A stretch of DNA of 64,000 nt from Odobenus rosmarus divergens (Eukaryota > Chordata > Mammalia > Carnivora > Odobenidae): the NCBI RefSeq assembly GCF_000321225.1, contig NW_004450302.1, forward strand, positions 5,447,099 through 5,511,098, in the 5' to 3' direction. Each line of letters starts with the position of its first letter. Position 1 is the first letter of the stretch. The notes under the pieces are model-generated. The model had not been told where the DNA came from, ran no database searches, and saw only the letters and a list, made by a program, of their open reading frames with translations. Positions 33,105-43,480 of the stretch are shown piece by piece. The translations under genes and the position numbers were made by a program.

Positions 33105-33515
33105 CAGTCCCCCTGATCCACGGCTTTGCTCTCCATGGTTTCAGTTACCTGTGGTCAGCTGTGGTCCAGAAGCACGTGACCCTCCTTCTGACTTATCGTC
33201 AGAAGGTCAGAAGTAGCCTAATGCTACATCAGGATGCCTAGTCGTTCGGCTCACCTTGTCTCATCAGGTAGGCATTTTATCTTTTCATACCATTGCAGGA
33301 AGAAGGGTGAGTATAATATAGTAAGATATTTTGAGAGTGAGAGAGACCACATTCACATCACTTTTACTACAATATATCATTATAATAATTCTATTTTTAT
33401 TATTATTATTGTTAATCTCTTACTGTGTCTAATTTATAAAGTAAATTTTATTATAGGTATGTATGTATCAGAAAAAACACAGTATTTGTAGGGTTTGGTA
33501 CTCTCCCCTGTTTCA
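33105..33515 (+). mobile_element. Tigger1 (pogo-like) deletion derivative
   Basis: The left end reads CAGTCCCCCTGATCCACGGC then 'ccatggtttcagttacctgt'. After an internal deletion of the transposase, the right part has 'taagatattttgagagtgag', 'agaccacattcacatcactt', 'tcttactgtgtctaatttat' and 'ggtttggtactctcccctgt'. It is a non-autonomous remnant lacking the DDE transposase. Confidence 0.87.
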
Positions 33516-33534
33516 GGTACGTTTCATCCTCCCA

Positions 33535-33605
33535 ACTGTATTCTCAGTGAAGTGCCTGCACAAAGTAGATACTTGGCAAATGCTTGCTGAAGTGAATCAA
33601 ACTGA
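33535..33605 (+). mobile_element. L2 3' terminus
   Basis: A short sense tail, 'gtgcctgcacaaagtagata' then 'ggcaaatgcttgctgaagtg', matches the extreme 3' end of L2. Confidence 0.55.
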
Positions 33606-34480
33606 ATCCTAGGGCAGAGCGAATAGCTTATCCACAGACACAAGGCGCACCCACCACGGTACACCACGATGATAAATGGGGGTGTTGGAGTGGGTGGCAC
33701 TTCGTGGCAAGGTAGGAGGACAGCCTGGGCGGCTTCACTCCTGCCGTGAAAGCAGAGAAGCCCCGAGCTCCTTGAAGAACTAGGATGGTGGGAGGGAGCA
33801 AGGAGAGGAGCATCCGTGTGCCGGGCTCTGGGGGGTAACTCAGCCACATGGACTCTGATGGGCAGTAGAGCCAGGGCAGAATTTCACAGGGACCGGGAAG
33901 TGTTCAGCAAGAAAAACTGAAGGAGAGCCTCAGGGTTACAAGAGCCCATAGAAATCATCTGATGGAATCCCCAGCGTGCGAAACGGTAAGGGTGGGGTTG
34001 GGGCGGGAGGGCAGGAGGAATGACTAAGTACCGGCATCGGGTTGATGATCTGGTATAACACGCTGATACTGCAGGAGAAAGAGGAATAGCAAGCCAGGGT
34101 GAAAAAAATCAAGGAAGGGTTCTGATCGGCCTGGCTGGCTCCGGGCTGTGTCCATTCTACCCATCCCAGAGGCCAGGAGATCTCATGCTTCTTTCTGCGC
34201 CAGTTACGAGAAGCAGTGAGGGAAAGGGAGCTGGGAAGACACAAACTAGGCATGCTGGTATTTCGAACCATTTCGATCCATCTGGAGCCGGGATCTATAC
34301 CTTGTTTTTTGCCGATAGCATTGCAAAGGTAGCATACCAGAGGGGTAGTCTGGGGTTTTAAGGGACCACGAAATGCTACAGGCAAGAAAGACGTGGGATA
34401 GTCTGAAACAGTTGACTAGAAACGTGAAGGAACACAGTCAAACCCTGAAAGCATTTTGGGCATTCAAATGAGTGTGCCCT
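33606..34480. other. Unique DNA, no gene seen
   Basis: The minus strand has open frames of 107 and 149 codons, Ser/Pro-rich and without recognisable domains. I see no splice-site context that would make them exons. Confidence 0.45.
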
Positions 34481-34481
34481 A

Positions 34482-35022
34482 AGGCAGTGTTTCTCCAAGT
34501 GTGGTCTGGGGATCCCTGGGGGACTCTGAGACCCTTTCAGAGGATCCTCAAGGTCAAAGCTATTATTATAATAATAGCGGATGTTATTTGCTTATTTCAC
34601 TCCCATTCCCTCACAAATGTACAGTGGAGAAGGAGAGCGAGATGTTCCAGGGAGTTCTGGCTTGTGCTAATGCTACACGTTGAATCCAGAAGCAGGGATG
34701 AGACCCCTGCTCCCCGCTGAAGCCAGATATCAAAGAGATCTGCAAAAATGTAAAACAGGGCTGCTCTTCACATTCTCTTCTGTCTTGTTTGTGAAAGTAG
34801 TTACTTTACATAAAGATAAATTATTTATGTTAACCATGCAATGGGTTCCTTGTTACTTCTGACATTAATTGATATGTAAATATTTTTAAAAATTCTCAGT
34901 TTTACTTTCTGATATGGTGTTAATAGATATAACCCACATAAAAAAAAGCTCATTGGAATCCTCATTAATTTATAACAGTGTAAAGGGGTTCTGGGACCAA
35001 AGAGTTTAAGAATCGTTGCCTT
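34482..35022 (+). mobile_element. hAT (Charlie-like) DNA transposon
   Basis: It begins 'aaggcagtgtttctccaagt' and 'gtggtctggggatccctggg', passes 'cctcaaggtcaaagctatta' and 'gatataacccacataaaaaa', and ends 'gttctgggaccaaagagttt' before 'aagaatcgttgcc'. The near-inverted ends fit an hAT MITE-like element. There is no transposase frame, and the subfamily is uncertain. Confidence 0.72.
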
Positions 35023-35099
35023 CAGGTCGTGTTAATTCCCTGGCAATGAACAGGGGAGGGGAATTCATGTTTTTCCAGTTTGCGTTTTTGTTGCCCGCA

Positions 35100-35400
35100 G
35101 TTTGTTTTAATACTGAGGTTATACTGAACGAACGATAATACTTGCCATCCTGTGGAGAGAGTCCCATGTGGGGACTAGTGGAAAGATCACGCATGGAATT
35201 GGGGCAGACCATCTTGTCTTTAACCCCCCATTCCTCTGGGGAACGGATCATGATCAAGTTACTTACTATTTTTGAATCGCAATTTCTCATTAATAAAATG
35301 TGGATGGTAACAGCTGCCCATCTCACTGGAATTTTGTGAAGATGAAAGCAGGTGTTTGTGAGAGCAGCTAGCCGATCGCCAGGTAATAACAGGTGCTCCC
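35100..35400 (+). mobile_element. MIR SINE
   Basis: Sense landmarks: 'atcatgatcaagttacttac', 'tttctcattaataaaatgtg', 'ctgcccatctcactggaatt' and 'atcgccaggtaataacaggt'. The 5' part is weak. Confidence 0.7.
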
Positions 35401-36054
35401 TCTCAGGTGACTCAAAGGATCAGTCACTTCAGAGTCTCCAGTAAGAGTTCTAAAGTTCCCAAAGGTGGTTCTGCCTGGTCTCTGGCCTCATCCAGTCCCG
35501 TAAGTGTCTTGCCTCTGAAGAATCAATTCACCGGCTCATGGGACCTTTTTTTTTTTTTTTTTTTTTTTTTTACAAGGCCGGTGCCACTGAATGATATTTC
35601 CTGGATTTGCTTCGTCTTGGTGGGCCTAGTGAGGCTACCAGGGGAAACTGGCATATAGATATATCTTTGGGGGATTTTGCACAAACACTCTGTCCTCTTT
35701 CTTTGGGATCCGTATGGGCCTGGGGAGGGGAGGGGAAAAGCCCCCCAGAAGGTTACCTAGCAACTATCGGAGTTCAGGTGAAATCTGCTAATTAGATTGG
35801 TATGAAGTGTGGCCGGCGAGGGATTGCCTAGGAACCGGCAGCCTCCTGGACCTCCTTGCAGATTTTGGCAGAGGGGCATCCATACCCTCCAGAAGGGTTC
35901 CCCCAAAGTTGCTGGCTCCTGGAAGATTTCGACCAAATTGATCCACCCTGACAGTCTCTTTCTGGTTCTCTCCATCCCTTTCTCTCTCCTACCCCTTTCT
36001 CTATTTCTCATCAATCAATCCACCTGGTAGCTAAAAGAAAGTTGAACTTTGGAG
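35401..36054. other. Unique DNA with a T26 run
   Basis: A 26-base T homopolymer lies at 35546-35571 without an attached SINE or L1 body. The rest shows no recognised repeat or exon. Confidence 0.5.
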
Positions 36055-36295
36055 GGAAGCAACAAGGCCTAGTGGAAAGGGCATGAGTTCTGGAACCAGC
36101 TAACTATGGATTTCAAACCCATTTTGCCACTTACTGATTCTGTGAGTTAGATAAGCTGCCTCATCTCTCTGAGTGGGTTTCTTTGTCTATGAAACAGGAT
36201 ATGATAGAGCCAGGCTCAGAAGGCTATGGTGAGGTTTAAATTCAATAAGACCTAGACTGCCTGCCACGTGGTGGTACTCACTAAACGTTCCTTCC
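36055..36295 (+). mobile_element. MIR SINE, near full length
   Basis: Sense landmarks in order: 'gcctagtggaaagggcatga', 'ttttgccacttactgattct', 'gcctcatctctctgagtggg' and 'gtggtactcactaaacgttc'. Confidence 0.88.
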
Positions 36296-36620
36296 TGCCA
36301 CTCCCCCTCTTTGCAAATTAGATATTCCTGACTCTGTCGGGATCAATCAGAAGGATTAAACTATTAGAAATACACACCTAAGACATAAACAGTAGAGAGG
36401 AGTATACTGCAGTTATTCACACATAATACTGTATTTTATATAAATATATTGGGAACCACTTCTCCTGCCGGTTCTTCAAAACTGGACCCTCAAAAATGGA
36501 AAGAGAGAACAAAATATGTTTGATCATTGGTAAAGGTTTTTGTTTTGTTTTGTTTTTTTAACCATCATGCTCATAGAAGATGCTATCAGATCATTAATCT
36601 GCTGCATCAGAAGCATTAGG
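36296..36620. other. Unique AT-rich DNA
   Basis: It holds a short TTTTG-rich patch near 36535-36560. No gene is seen. Confidence 0.45.
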
Positions 36621-36621
36621 A

Positions 36622-37045
36622 TGCTATGGTAGACAGAAGAATGGTCCCCAAAGATGCCCATGTCCTAATCCCCACAATCTGTGAGTAGGTTTCTTTACAA
36701 CGTGAAAGGAATTCTGCAGATGTGATTAAGTCAAGGATCTTGAGGAGATTATCTTGGATTGTCATCAGGATCCTTCTAAGAGAAAGAGGGAGGCAGGAGG
36801 GGGGCGGACAGAAGATGCTCCCCTGCTGGTTCTGAAGAAGGAAGGGGTCGCAAGTCAAGGGATGTGGTGGTCTCTAGAAGCTGGAAAGGGAAACCAGTTC
36901 TCCCCGACAGCCTCCAGAAGGAATCCAGCTCCATTAATTACTTTAGGCTGGTGAGAGTCATTTTGGACTTTCCATCTATGGAACAGTAAGATAATAAACT
37001 TATGTTGCTTTTAAGCTAAGCTTACGATGATCTGTCACAGCAGCA
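36622..37045 (+). mobile_element. MaLR LTR, MLT1-type
   Basis: Sense landmarks: 'ctatggtagacagaagaatg', 'ctgcagatgtgattaagtca', 'ggtggtctctagaagctgga', 'agcctccagaaggaatccag' and 'gatctgtcacagcagcatgc'. It closely parallels the LTRs at 25088 and 12998. Confidence 0.85.
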
Positions 37046-37319
37046 TGCCTTTGAGAGTCTGGGCGGGGTGGGGGGGCTCAGACACCTGGGAACATGACCC
37101 CACTGTGCTCCCACACCTGCCCTTGACTAGTTGAGACAAGTTGGTTCTTTTCTCCGAAGTTGTTTTTTTAAGCCTATTTATTGAAGGTATTGGACTAAAG
37201 CAGCATCTCTCCTGGGCCCCTTCTAGTGTGACTTTGGTCTGGCTCTGTGCGCTGGGACTGTCTAAGTGGAGATAGTTGCAGTGCATAACTAAAAATGTTG
37301 CTAGGTTCTTTGGGGGGCT
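37046..37319. other. Unique DNA, no gene seen
   Basis: No feature is recognised. Confidence 0.4.
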
Positions 37320-37445
37320 TGTGTTCATTCAACAACTGGTACTTAATAGGTGCCAGGTGCTGTGCTAATTGCCGGGAATATAAAGACAAATAACCTGTTT
37401 CTGCTTTTGCAGGAACCCTACCTAGTCCAGTGGGAGAGGGAGACA
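37320..37445 (-). mobile_element. LINE L2 fragment, 3' end
   Basis: 'attcaacaactggtacttaa' then 'taggtgccaggtgctgtgct' and 'gccgggaatataaagacaaa' is an antisense L2 end. Confidence 0.7.
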
Positions 37446-37865
37446 AGAGGGTAAGACACAGGTGCTGCGTCGTGGGGGATTCACGAGTGGGGGGCAGGGG
37501 GTTGGGCTAAGGCGCCTGACTGGTGTGAAGGTGGCTGCGAGACTGCCTGGAAGCGGTGAAGGATGAGGCTTGTGTGGCAGGAGGGGAGAGGAGGGATGGT
37601 GTGCCCTGTGGGAGGACAAGGAGTCGTGGGCTCCGGCTGGGGGCGAAGGCAGCAGTCAGGGCCTGGAGGGCATCAGAAGTCACCCCAGCGGCAGCAGGGA
37701 GCCCCTAAAACTTTCCATGGCGCATGGCAAGATACGCTTCATGTGCTGCAATTATTTTTCACTTTGATATTTCCAAGCTAGAGAGACTATGGGATAAAGA
37801 GACTTGCCAACGAATTACTATTCCATTGTAGATATTAAAAAATGTGAAGACCTAGAGAAAAATAT
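37446..37865. other. Unique GC-rich DNA, no gene seen
   Basis: Overlapping open frames on both strands reflect G-rich composition. No domain or repeat is recognised. Confidence 0.45.
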
Positions 37866-38512
37866 GTCACAGCATTAACTCTGGAGCTAAAATGCCTGGG
37901 TGTAAGTCTTGGTTCTGCTTGTCAAACTCAACACACAAAGAACAAATAATCCGGTCAAGAAATGGGCAGAAGACATGAACAGACATTTCTGCAAAGAAGA
38001 CATCCAAACGGCCAACAGACACATGAAAAAGTGCTCCACATCGCTCGGCATCAGGGAAATCCAAATCAAAACCTCAGTGAAATACCACCTCACACCAGTC
38101 AGAATGGCTAAAATTAACAAGTCAGGAAACGACAGATGTTGGCGGGGATGCGGAGAAAGGGGAACCCTCCTACACTGTTGGTGGGAATGCAAGCTGGTGC
38201 AGCCACTCTGGAAAACAGTATGGAGGCTCCTCAAACAGTTGAAAATAGAGCTACCATACGATCCAGCCATTGCACTACTGGGTACTTACCCCAAAGATAC
38301 AAACGTAGTGATCCGAAGGGGCACCTGCACCCCAATGTTCATAGCAACAATGTCCACAACTTGTGTGGAGGCCACGCTTATCTTTGGCTTCCTCTACTCT
38401 CCGTTGAGAGGGTCTGCCAGGCTGTCTGACCTCAGGCAAGGCACTCCACCTCTTTGAGGCTTAGCTTTCTCACCCATAAGCAGGGGCTAATGATAATATT
38501 GCCTGTACATAA
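37866..38512 (+). mobile_element. MIR SINE split by an L1 fragment
   Basis: The left part (37866-37922) has 'taactctggagctaaaatgc' and 'gtaagtcttggttctgcttg'. The right part (about 38412-38512) has 'gctgtctgacctcaggcaag' and 'ctttgaggcttagctttctc'. Both belong to one sense MIR. About 50 bases at 38360-38411 are not clearly MIR or L1. Confidence 0.75.
37923..38359 (+). pseudogene. L1 ORF2 internal fragment without 3' end
   Basis: The plus strand is open across the whole block and encodes the L1 ORF2 C-terminal region, with motifs [38 protein letters not shown] and [10 protein letters not shown]. The match stops inside ORF2 after 'gcaacaatgtccaca'. There is no 3' UTR, no A-tail and only a possible 5-bp CTTGT repeat at the ends, which is unusual for an L1 insertion. 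Confidence 0.92.
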
Positions 38513-38775
38513 CCCAGAGAACTGTTCATTGATCATATTAGCTCCCATTGCTGTGTGCCAATTTATGCCAAAATGCCGTGGCTGCAAACAACAAGCATTT
38601 GTTATCTTTGGGTTTCTGTTGGCCAGGAATCTGAGCCCAGCTTAGCTGGCTGGCTCTGACTTTGGGTCTCTCATGAGGTTGTCACTAAGCTGTGGATCAA
38701 GGTGACAGCCACCTCAAGGCTCAACTGGGGCTGGAGAATCGGCTTTCCAGATCACTCCCATGTCCTTGATTCCTG
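38513..38775. other. Unique DNA, no gene seen
   Basis: No feature is recognised. Confidence 0.4.
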
Positions 38776-39170
38776 TCTTAATCTGTTAGGGCTGCCATAA
38801 CAAAAATACCACTGGCCGGGGGGCTGAAACAGCAGAAACTTATTTTCTCACCACTCTGTGGATTGGAAGTCCAAGATCAAGGGGCCAGCAGGTCTGCTTT
38901 CTTCTGAGGCCTCTCTCCTTGGCTTTGCAGACGGCCGCCTCCTCGCTGTGTGCTCACATGGCTTTTTCTCCATGCGTGTGCATCCCTGGCATCCTTTTCT
39001 TTTATAAAGACAGCAGTCATATTGGATTCAGGCTTCCTCCCTTATGATTACTATTTAAACTTAATGACCTCCTTAAAAACCCTGTCTCCAAATATAGTCA
39101 TACTGGGGCGGTTAGGGTTTCAAGCCTTGAATTTTGGGGGAACACAGTTTGGTTTATAACAGTTCCTCAC
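38776..39170 (-). mobile_element. MaLR LTR, MLT1-type
   Basis: Antisense landmarks: 'cttaatctgttagggctgcc', 'gcagaaacttattttctcac', 'tctccttggctttgcagacg' and 'gaattttgggggaacacagt'. It is similar in type and orientation to the copy at 6272-6690. Confidence 0.8.
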
Positions 39171-39304
39171 AACCTAACCTCCTGTTGCTTTTGCTGTATC
39201 GTGTTTGTTAGAACCGAGCCCAGGCTCAAGGAGGGGAGATGACGTGAGGGCATGCAGACCAGGAGAAGGCATCACCGGGGTAGCTTCAAGGCTGCCTATC
39301 ACCG
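39171..39304. other. Unique DNA, no gene seen
   Basis: A short gap with nothing recognised. Confidence 0.4.
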
Positions 39305-39425
39305 TCATTCGTTCGTAGAATGAAACTTTACTGAGTGCCTACTCTGTCCCTTGGTGCAGCAACAGCAAATAAGACACACAAGATCCTATACCTCCTAGAG
39401 CTTGCATTCTGGGAAGAGAGAGGAT
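39305..39425 (-). mobile_element. LINE L2 fragment, 3' end
   Basis: 'gaatgaaactttactgagtg' then 'cctactctgtcccttggtgc' and 'ctcctagagcttgcattctg' is an antisense L2 terminus. Confidence 0.7.
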
Positions 39426-39839
39426 ATACATTGTCTATAGCTTTATCTAGAGAATTATCTAGATCTGTATCTATAATTTATACTTATTCCTTATTTGTCT
39501 GTTTAAATAAAAAAAAATTTGAAGAGAGTTGTTTTAGATTGTCTGCTGTGCTTTTCTTTCTTTTTTACTGAATTCTCTTTACATTTCTAAGAGCCGTTGC
39601 CTTGAATATTATTTATTGCATACATTTTCATGTATTTATTATCATAACTTCTTCATGGAGTGACTGTCATTTATAATATCCTTCTTTAAGCTGTTTAAAT
39701 TTTTGGCCTAACATTTTATCCTCAGACCTTAATATTTCTACCTCTGTTTCTTTTTGTTTGCTTTTCTTAATATCTGTTTGCTCATCTAATGTTTTTCAAC
39801 TTCACTGTGTCATTTTGTTTTAGGTGCATCTCTTTTAAA

Positions 39840-40021
39840 GATTTTATTTATTTATTTATTTGAGAGAGAGAGGGGGTGGGAGGAGCTGAGGGAGAAGGAC
39901 AAGCAGACTCCCCACTGAGGACAGAGCCTGATGATGTGGGCTGATCCTATGACCTTGAGATCATGACCTGAGCCAAAATCAAGAGTTGGGCACTTTACCC
40001 ACTGAGCCACCCAGTGCTTCC
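39840..40021 (-). mobile_element. CAN-SINE
   Basis: The antisense copy has 'gattttatttatttatttat', 'gcagactccccactgaggac' and 'cactgagccacccagtgctt'. TAGGTGCATCTCTTTTAAA (39821-39839) and TAGGTTCATCTCTTTTAAA (40022-40040) are 19-bp target-site copies with one mismatch. Confidence 0.95.
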
Positions 40022-40441
40022 TAGGTTCATCTCTTTTAAACAAAACATAATTCCATTTTTGTGTTTCAAATCTGTTCTAAGGATCTTGACTTTTTTATAG
40101 CAGAGTTCAACTCTCTTACATTTATTGGGCATGCAGGATGCTTGGTCTTATTCTTGCTGTTTAATTTTACGCTCTCTCTTTGTTATACTTTCTATTTGTT
40201 TCCTCATTTCCTCATTACTTATATTTATTAAATTGATGAAATATTCTTTATTTCTTTTCTTTTTCTTTCCAGTTGGAAATTAGAAGTTCTAATATGCATT
40301 TATATTCTGCTAGTGTTTACATTTAAACATTTAATAAACATATTTAAACTTACATTTTGCTAACAGTTACAAAAATGAATAATAACCATGACCCTTCAGT
40401 TCTGTTGAAATAATTAGGAATTTTAGTTTTATGTTAACTTT

Positions 40442-40616
40442 CTTTCTTCTTTCTCTCTCTCTTTTTCTCTCTCTTTCTCTCTCTCCTTCTTTCTTCTTTC
40501 TTTCTTTCTCTTTCTTTCTCTCTTTTTTCTTTCTCTCTTTCTTTCTTTCTCTCTCTTTCTCTCTCTCTTTCTTCTTTTTCTCTTTCTCTCTTTCTCTTTC
40601 TTTCTTTCTTTCTTTC

Positions 40617-40660
<44 letters not shown>

Positions 40661-40672
40661 TTTCTTTCTTTC

Positions 40673-40703
<31 letters not shown>

Positions 40704-40779
40704 TTTCTTTCTTTCTCTCTTTCTCTCTTTCTCTCTTTCTCTTCTTTCTTCTTTCTTTCTTCTTTTTTTCTTTCTTCCT
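40442..40779. repeat. CTTT/CT pyrimidine microsatellite (SINE tail)
   Basis: About 340 bases of pure pyrimidine, mainly CTTT, with CTCTTT and CTT interruptions. On the SINE's own strand this is GAAA/GAAAG, i.e. an expanded A-rich tail. The low-complexity frame (159 codons, Lys/Glu/Arg-rich) over it is not a protein. Confidence 0.97.
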
Positions 40780-40945
40780 AGAGAGGGAGAGAGAGACAGA
40801 GGGGCAGAGGGAGAGAGAGAGAATCTTAAGCAGGCTCCATGCCCAGCATGGAGCCTGATGTAGGGCTCGATCTGACGACCCTGAGATCATGACCTGAGCT
40901 GTAATCAAGAGTCAGATGCTTAACCAACTGAGACCCAGGCACCCC
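40442..40945 (-). mobile_element. CAN-SINE with hugely expanded tail
   Basis: The SINE body (about 40780-40945) has 'agcaggctccatgcccagca', 'gatctgacgaccctgagatc' and 'ctgagacccaggcacccc'. Its tail, on the left in this antisense copy, is the CTTT tract. ATGTTAACTTT at 40431-40441 and 40946-40956 flanks body plus tract, so the tract lies inside the insertion. Confidence 0.93.
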
Positions 40946-41059
40946 ATGTTAACTTTTTTTCTTAGAGCATGTCTTCTATAGTTCAAGAATCCATTAACAA
41001 TTTCATTGCAGTTTTAAGTCACCTTTTCATCATTTACTTAGATTTAATTATAAATAAGT

Positions 41060-41420
41060 GTTTATTCATTTCATTGTAGGGGGCATTCGGCCTCTTTGTT
41101 CATCTGCCTGAGGACAGGGACCATTAAAAGGATAGTTTCTTGGAGTGCCTCGGGTGGTTCAGTCAGTTAAGCGTCTGCCTTCAGCTCAGGTCATGATCTC
41201 GGGGTCCTGGGATCGAGTCCCGCATCGGGCTCCCTGCTCAGTAGGGAGCCTGCTTCTCCGTCTCCCTCTCCCTTTGCTACTCCCCCTGCTTGTGCTCTCT
41301 CCCTTGCTTGCTCTCTCTCTTTCTCAAATGAATAAATAAAATCTTAAAAAAAAAAAAAGAATAATTTCTTATATTCCCCCAGAGCCTTACACACAGTAAG
41401 TGGTTCACACTGGTAGTGTG
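41060..41420 (+). mobile_element. L2 3' end split by SINE
   Basis: The left part has 'catctgcctgaggacaggga' and the right part 'tattcccccagagccttaca' with 'cacagtaagtggttcacact'. They rejoin into one L2 3' end when the SINE is removed. Confidence 0.65.
41142..41355 (+). mobile_element. CAN-SINE
   Basis: The head is 'gtgcctcgggtggttcagtc'. A B-box-like 'gggatcgagtcc' follows, then 'ctgctcagtagggagcctgc' and an A-tail after 'caaatgaataaataaaatct'. AAAGGATAGTTTCTT (41127-41141) and AAAGAATAATTTCTT (41356-41370) are diverged target-site copies. Confidence 0.95.
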
Positions 41421-41424
41421 ATGC

Positions 41425-41645
41425 TGGAGACATAGGACTGGCCCTGAAGCTTGACCTGTGTTTGTCTCATCTCTGCCACTTGTCAGTGTCACGAGCTTAA
41501 GTAAACTATTAACATCACTGACTTGCAGCTTCCTCAGCTCTAAGATAGTAATAACTTGGCAGGCTGGTTAAAAAGGATGAGAGGATCAAATCTGCAACAA
41601 TTTTGAGACCCACAGTGCACAACTGCTGGGTAAACCAGTGGATGT
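41425..41645 (+). mobile_element. MIR SINE
   Basis: Sense landmarks: 'tcatctctgccacttgtcag', 'gagcttaagtaaactattaa' and 'agcttcctcagctctaagat'. The copy is diverged. Confidence 0.7.
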
Positions 41646-42065
41646 GTGGGAAATGAAGAAAAACAGAGATAAAGCCTAGAGACTTGGATGTATCCTGAAT
41701 GTGAAGCCTGCTCCCTGGAGCCTCTCTTTGTAGCCTCTGCTTTTCAGCTGAAAGTGTTTTGGGTGAGTTTGGCCAAGAAGTGGCTGCACGATGTAGGCGG
41801 GGGTGCTGGCAAAGGTGGGGGGCCTTGTGAGCCAACATGGACCGCCGGTTAGAGGCAGCCTGCTCATCATGCAGGGTGCGGGCCTGGGCTGCCCAGTTGC
41901 TCACCAGGGGTCAGTCTGGTGGACAGTGTCAGGAGGGTGACAAGAGTCTGCTTGGTTTCCAGGGAGTTTGTGTGCTCAGATTGATTTCTCTTTCCCCCCT
42001 GACCTGAGCGGCCTCTGTGTTCATCTTTCTCCCCTGCCCACCATTTGTTGCCCGATCTCTTGGCG
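41646..42065. other. Unique DNA, no gene seen
   Basis: A minus-strand frame of 129 codons covers 41515-41904 but overlaps the MIR and shows no domain. I do not call it a gene. Confidence 0.45.
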
Positions 42066-42067
42066 CT

Positions 42068-42256
42068 ATTTTTTTTTTTTAATTTTATTTATTTGTTTCA
42101 CAGAGAGAGACACAATGAGAGAGGGAACATAAGTTGGGGAGAGGGAGAAGCAGACTCCCCGCTGCAGGGAGCCCCATGTGGGACTCGATCCCAGAACCCT
42201 GGGATCATGATCTGAGCTGAAGGCAGACTTAACCGACTGAGCCACCCAGGCACACT
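42068..42256 (-). mobile_element. CAN-SINE
   Basis: The antisense copy has 'cacagagagagacacaatga', 'cccatgtgggactcgatccc' and 'gactgagccacccaggcaca'. I could not find a clear target-site duplication. Confidence 0.93.
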
Positions 42257-42274
42257 AGCTAATGTTCTTTTCTA

Positions 42275-42420
42275 TCTCAAGGTCCGGTTCATGGTCCCAC
42301 ATTGTGTTTAGTTATCATGGACCCGTAGCCTCCTCCCATCTGTGATAGTTTCTCAGTCTTTTATTGCTTTTCACGGTCTTGAAGGTTTTGGAGAGCACCT
42401 CATTTTAATTTAGGGGAACA
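42275..42420 (-). mobile_element. Possible old L1 fragment
   Basis: 'ggtcccacattgtgtttagt' and 'ctgtgatagtttctcagtct' followed by 'tttattgcttttcacggtct' resemble an antisense ancient L1 3' segment. Confidence is limited. Confidence 0.45.
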
Positions 42421-43328
42421 CAAGTTCTCTTGCATTTGGAAGGGAGGAAGAACAATTCATCCTTTTCCACCTTCTCAGAGTTGAAATCTCCTCTCGCATA
42501 AGCCATTTTCCTGGTAGTGGCATCGACATTCTCAGAAGATTACTTAAAAGGCAGTTGAGGCAATGAATTTTCTTCCTTCTCTAGAAGTCTGGCTGGGTGG
42601 TAGTTAATTCTTTATCTCCATGCCCCTGACTTAGTATATGAACATAGAGTGCACGGAGTTGACAGGTTAACGATGCCCCTGTGTGATGTTATAGATGGTC
42701 GTGCCCACTCTCCCCACAGGCTGCCTAGCTGGGCTAGGATTTGCAAAGATGTGCATCTTTGCAGGGACCATACCCCCCTGGCATCCAGGGATACATATTT
42801 CCCTCTATCTCTGCCTCAGTGGGAATGCAGAGTCTAAATCAGGACGACAAGCAACGGCAGCCCAGACGTCACAATCCGAGACCAAGAACCAACAAGGCCA
42901 ACCTTATATGAGTGTGGTGCCTGGGGCTGTCATGGGGGGCACCCCAGACCTCCCCACATCAGGATCCTGGGAAATGTGTTACGTGACTATCAAGGGCCGC
43001 TGAACGGGAAAGGATGGAAAGATACAGCAAAGAAGCATGGCATGAGCCTGGTAGGGAGAAGGAGCAAGAACAGGGAGAAGTCCTCTTCCCTTTCAGGTGT
43101 AATGCGTGCCCATGGCTGTCCCGTTGCTGGCTGAGGTCCCCCTTCTCTGCCTCCCCTACACATGTGAATGGCTGGCTCCTCAGGAGAAAGAGGCTCTACA
43201 AAGTCCAGAGTACGATGATTGGCCTGATTTTCCAGAAAGATCTCTGGAACTGCATGGGGTCCGGACTCGGGGTTTGGAATGGGTGGCGGTGCTTCTGGAC
43301 AGTGGGTGAGGATTCACACTGACGAAGA
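42421..43328. other. Unique DNA, no gene seen
   Basis: Plus-strand frames of about 100 codons (42695-43003, 43014-43322) show no domain. One starts 24 bases after its upstream neighbour ends, which I consider coincidence. Confidence 0.45.
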
Positions 43329-43329
43329 A

Positions 43330-43480
43330 GCCAGGGCTGGTGCAGGCTCTGCCGCTCATCAGTGGTGAGAACCAAAGTCAGACACGATCCTTAGTTTCCT
43401 TGTTTGCAAAAAAGAAAGGGGGAGTGCATTAGATAATCCCAAGTTTCCTCTGAAGTCTAGCAAACTGTGATTCTTATTTA
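43330..43480 (+). mobile_element. Weak MIR-like fragment
   Basis: 'caggctctgccgctcatcag' and 'ccttagtttccttgtttgca' recall the MIR core in sense order, with high divergence. Confidence 0.5.

Larger units (their letters stand above)
39440..41050 (-). mobile_element. Possible ancient L1-like AT-rich region, with two SINEs
   Basis: Outside the two SINEs the sequence is AT-rich, with phrases such as 'gagttcaactctcttacatt' that resemble old L1 or HAL1 antisense sequence. The match is faint. It may simply be AT-rich unique DNA. Confidence 0.3.

Noticed and set aside
37909..38457. A 182-codon open frame as a host gene
   Set aside because: Its conserved part is L1 ORF2 (CWRGCGE, LLHCWW, KLVQPLW), and it ends in MIR and unassigned sequence.
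40429..40908. A 159-codon Lys/Glu/Arg-rich protein
   Set aside because: It is a translation of the CTTT microsatellite and the adjoining SINE.
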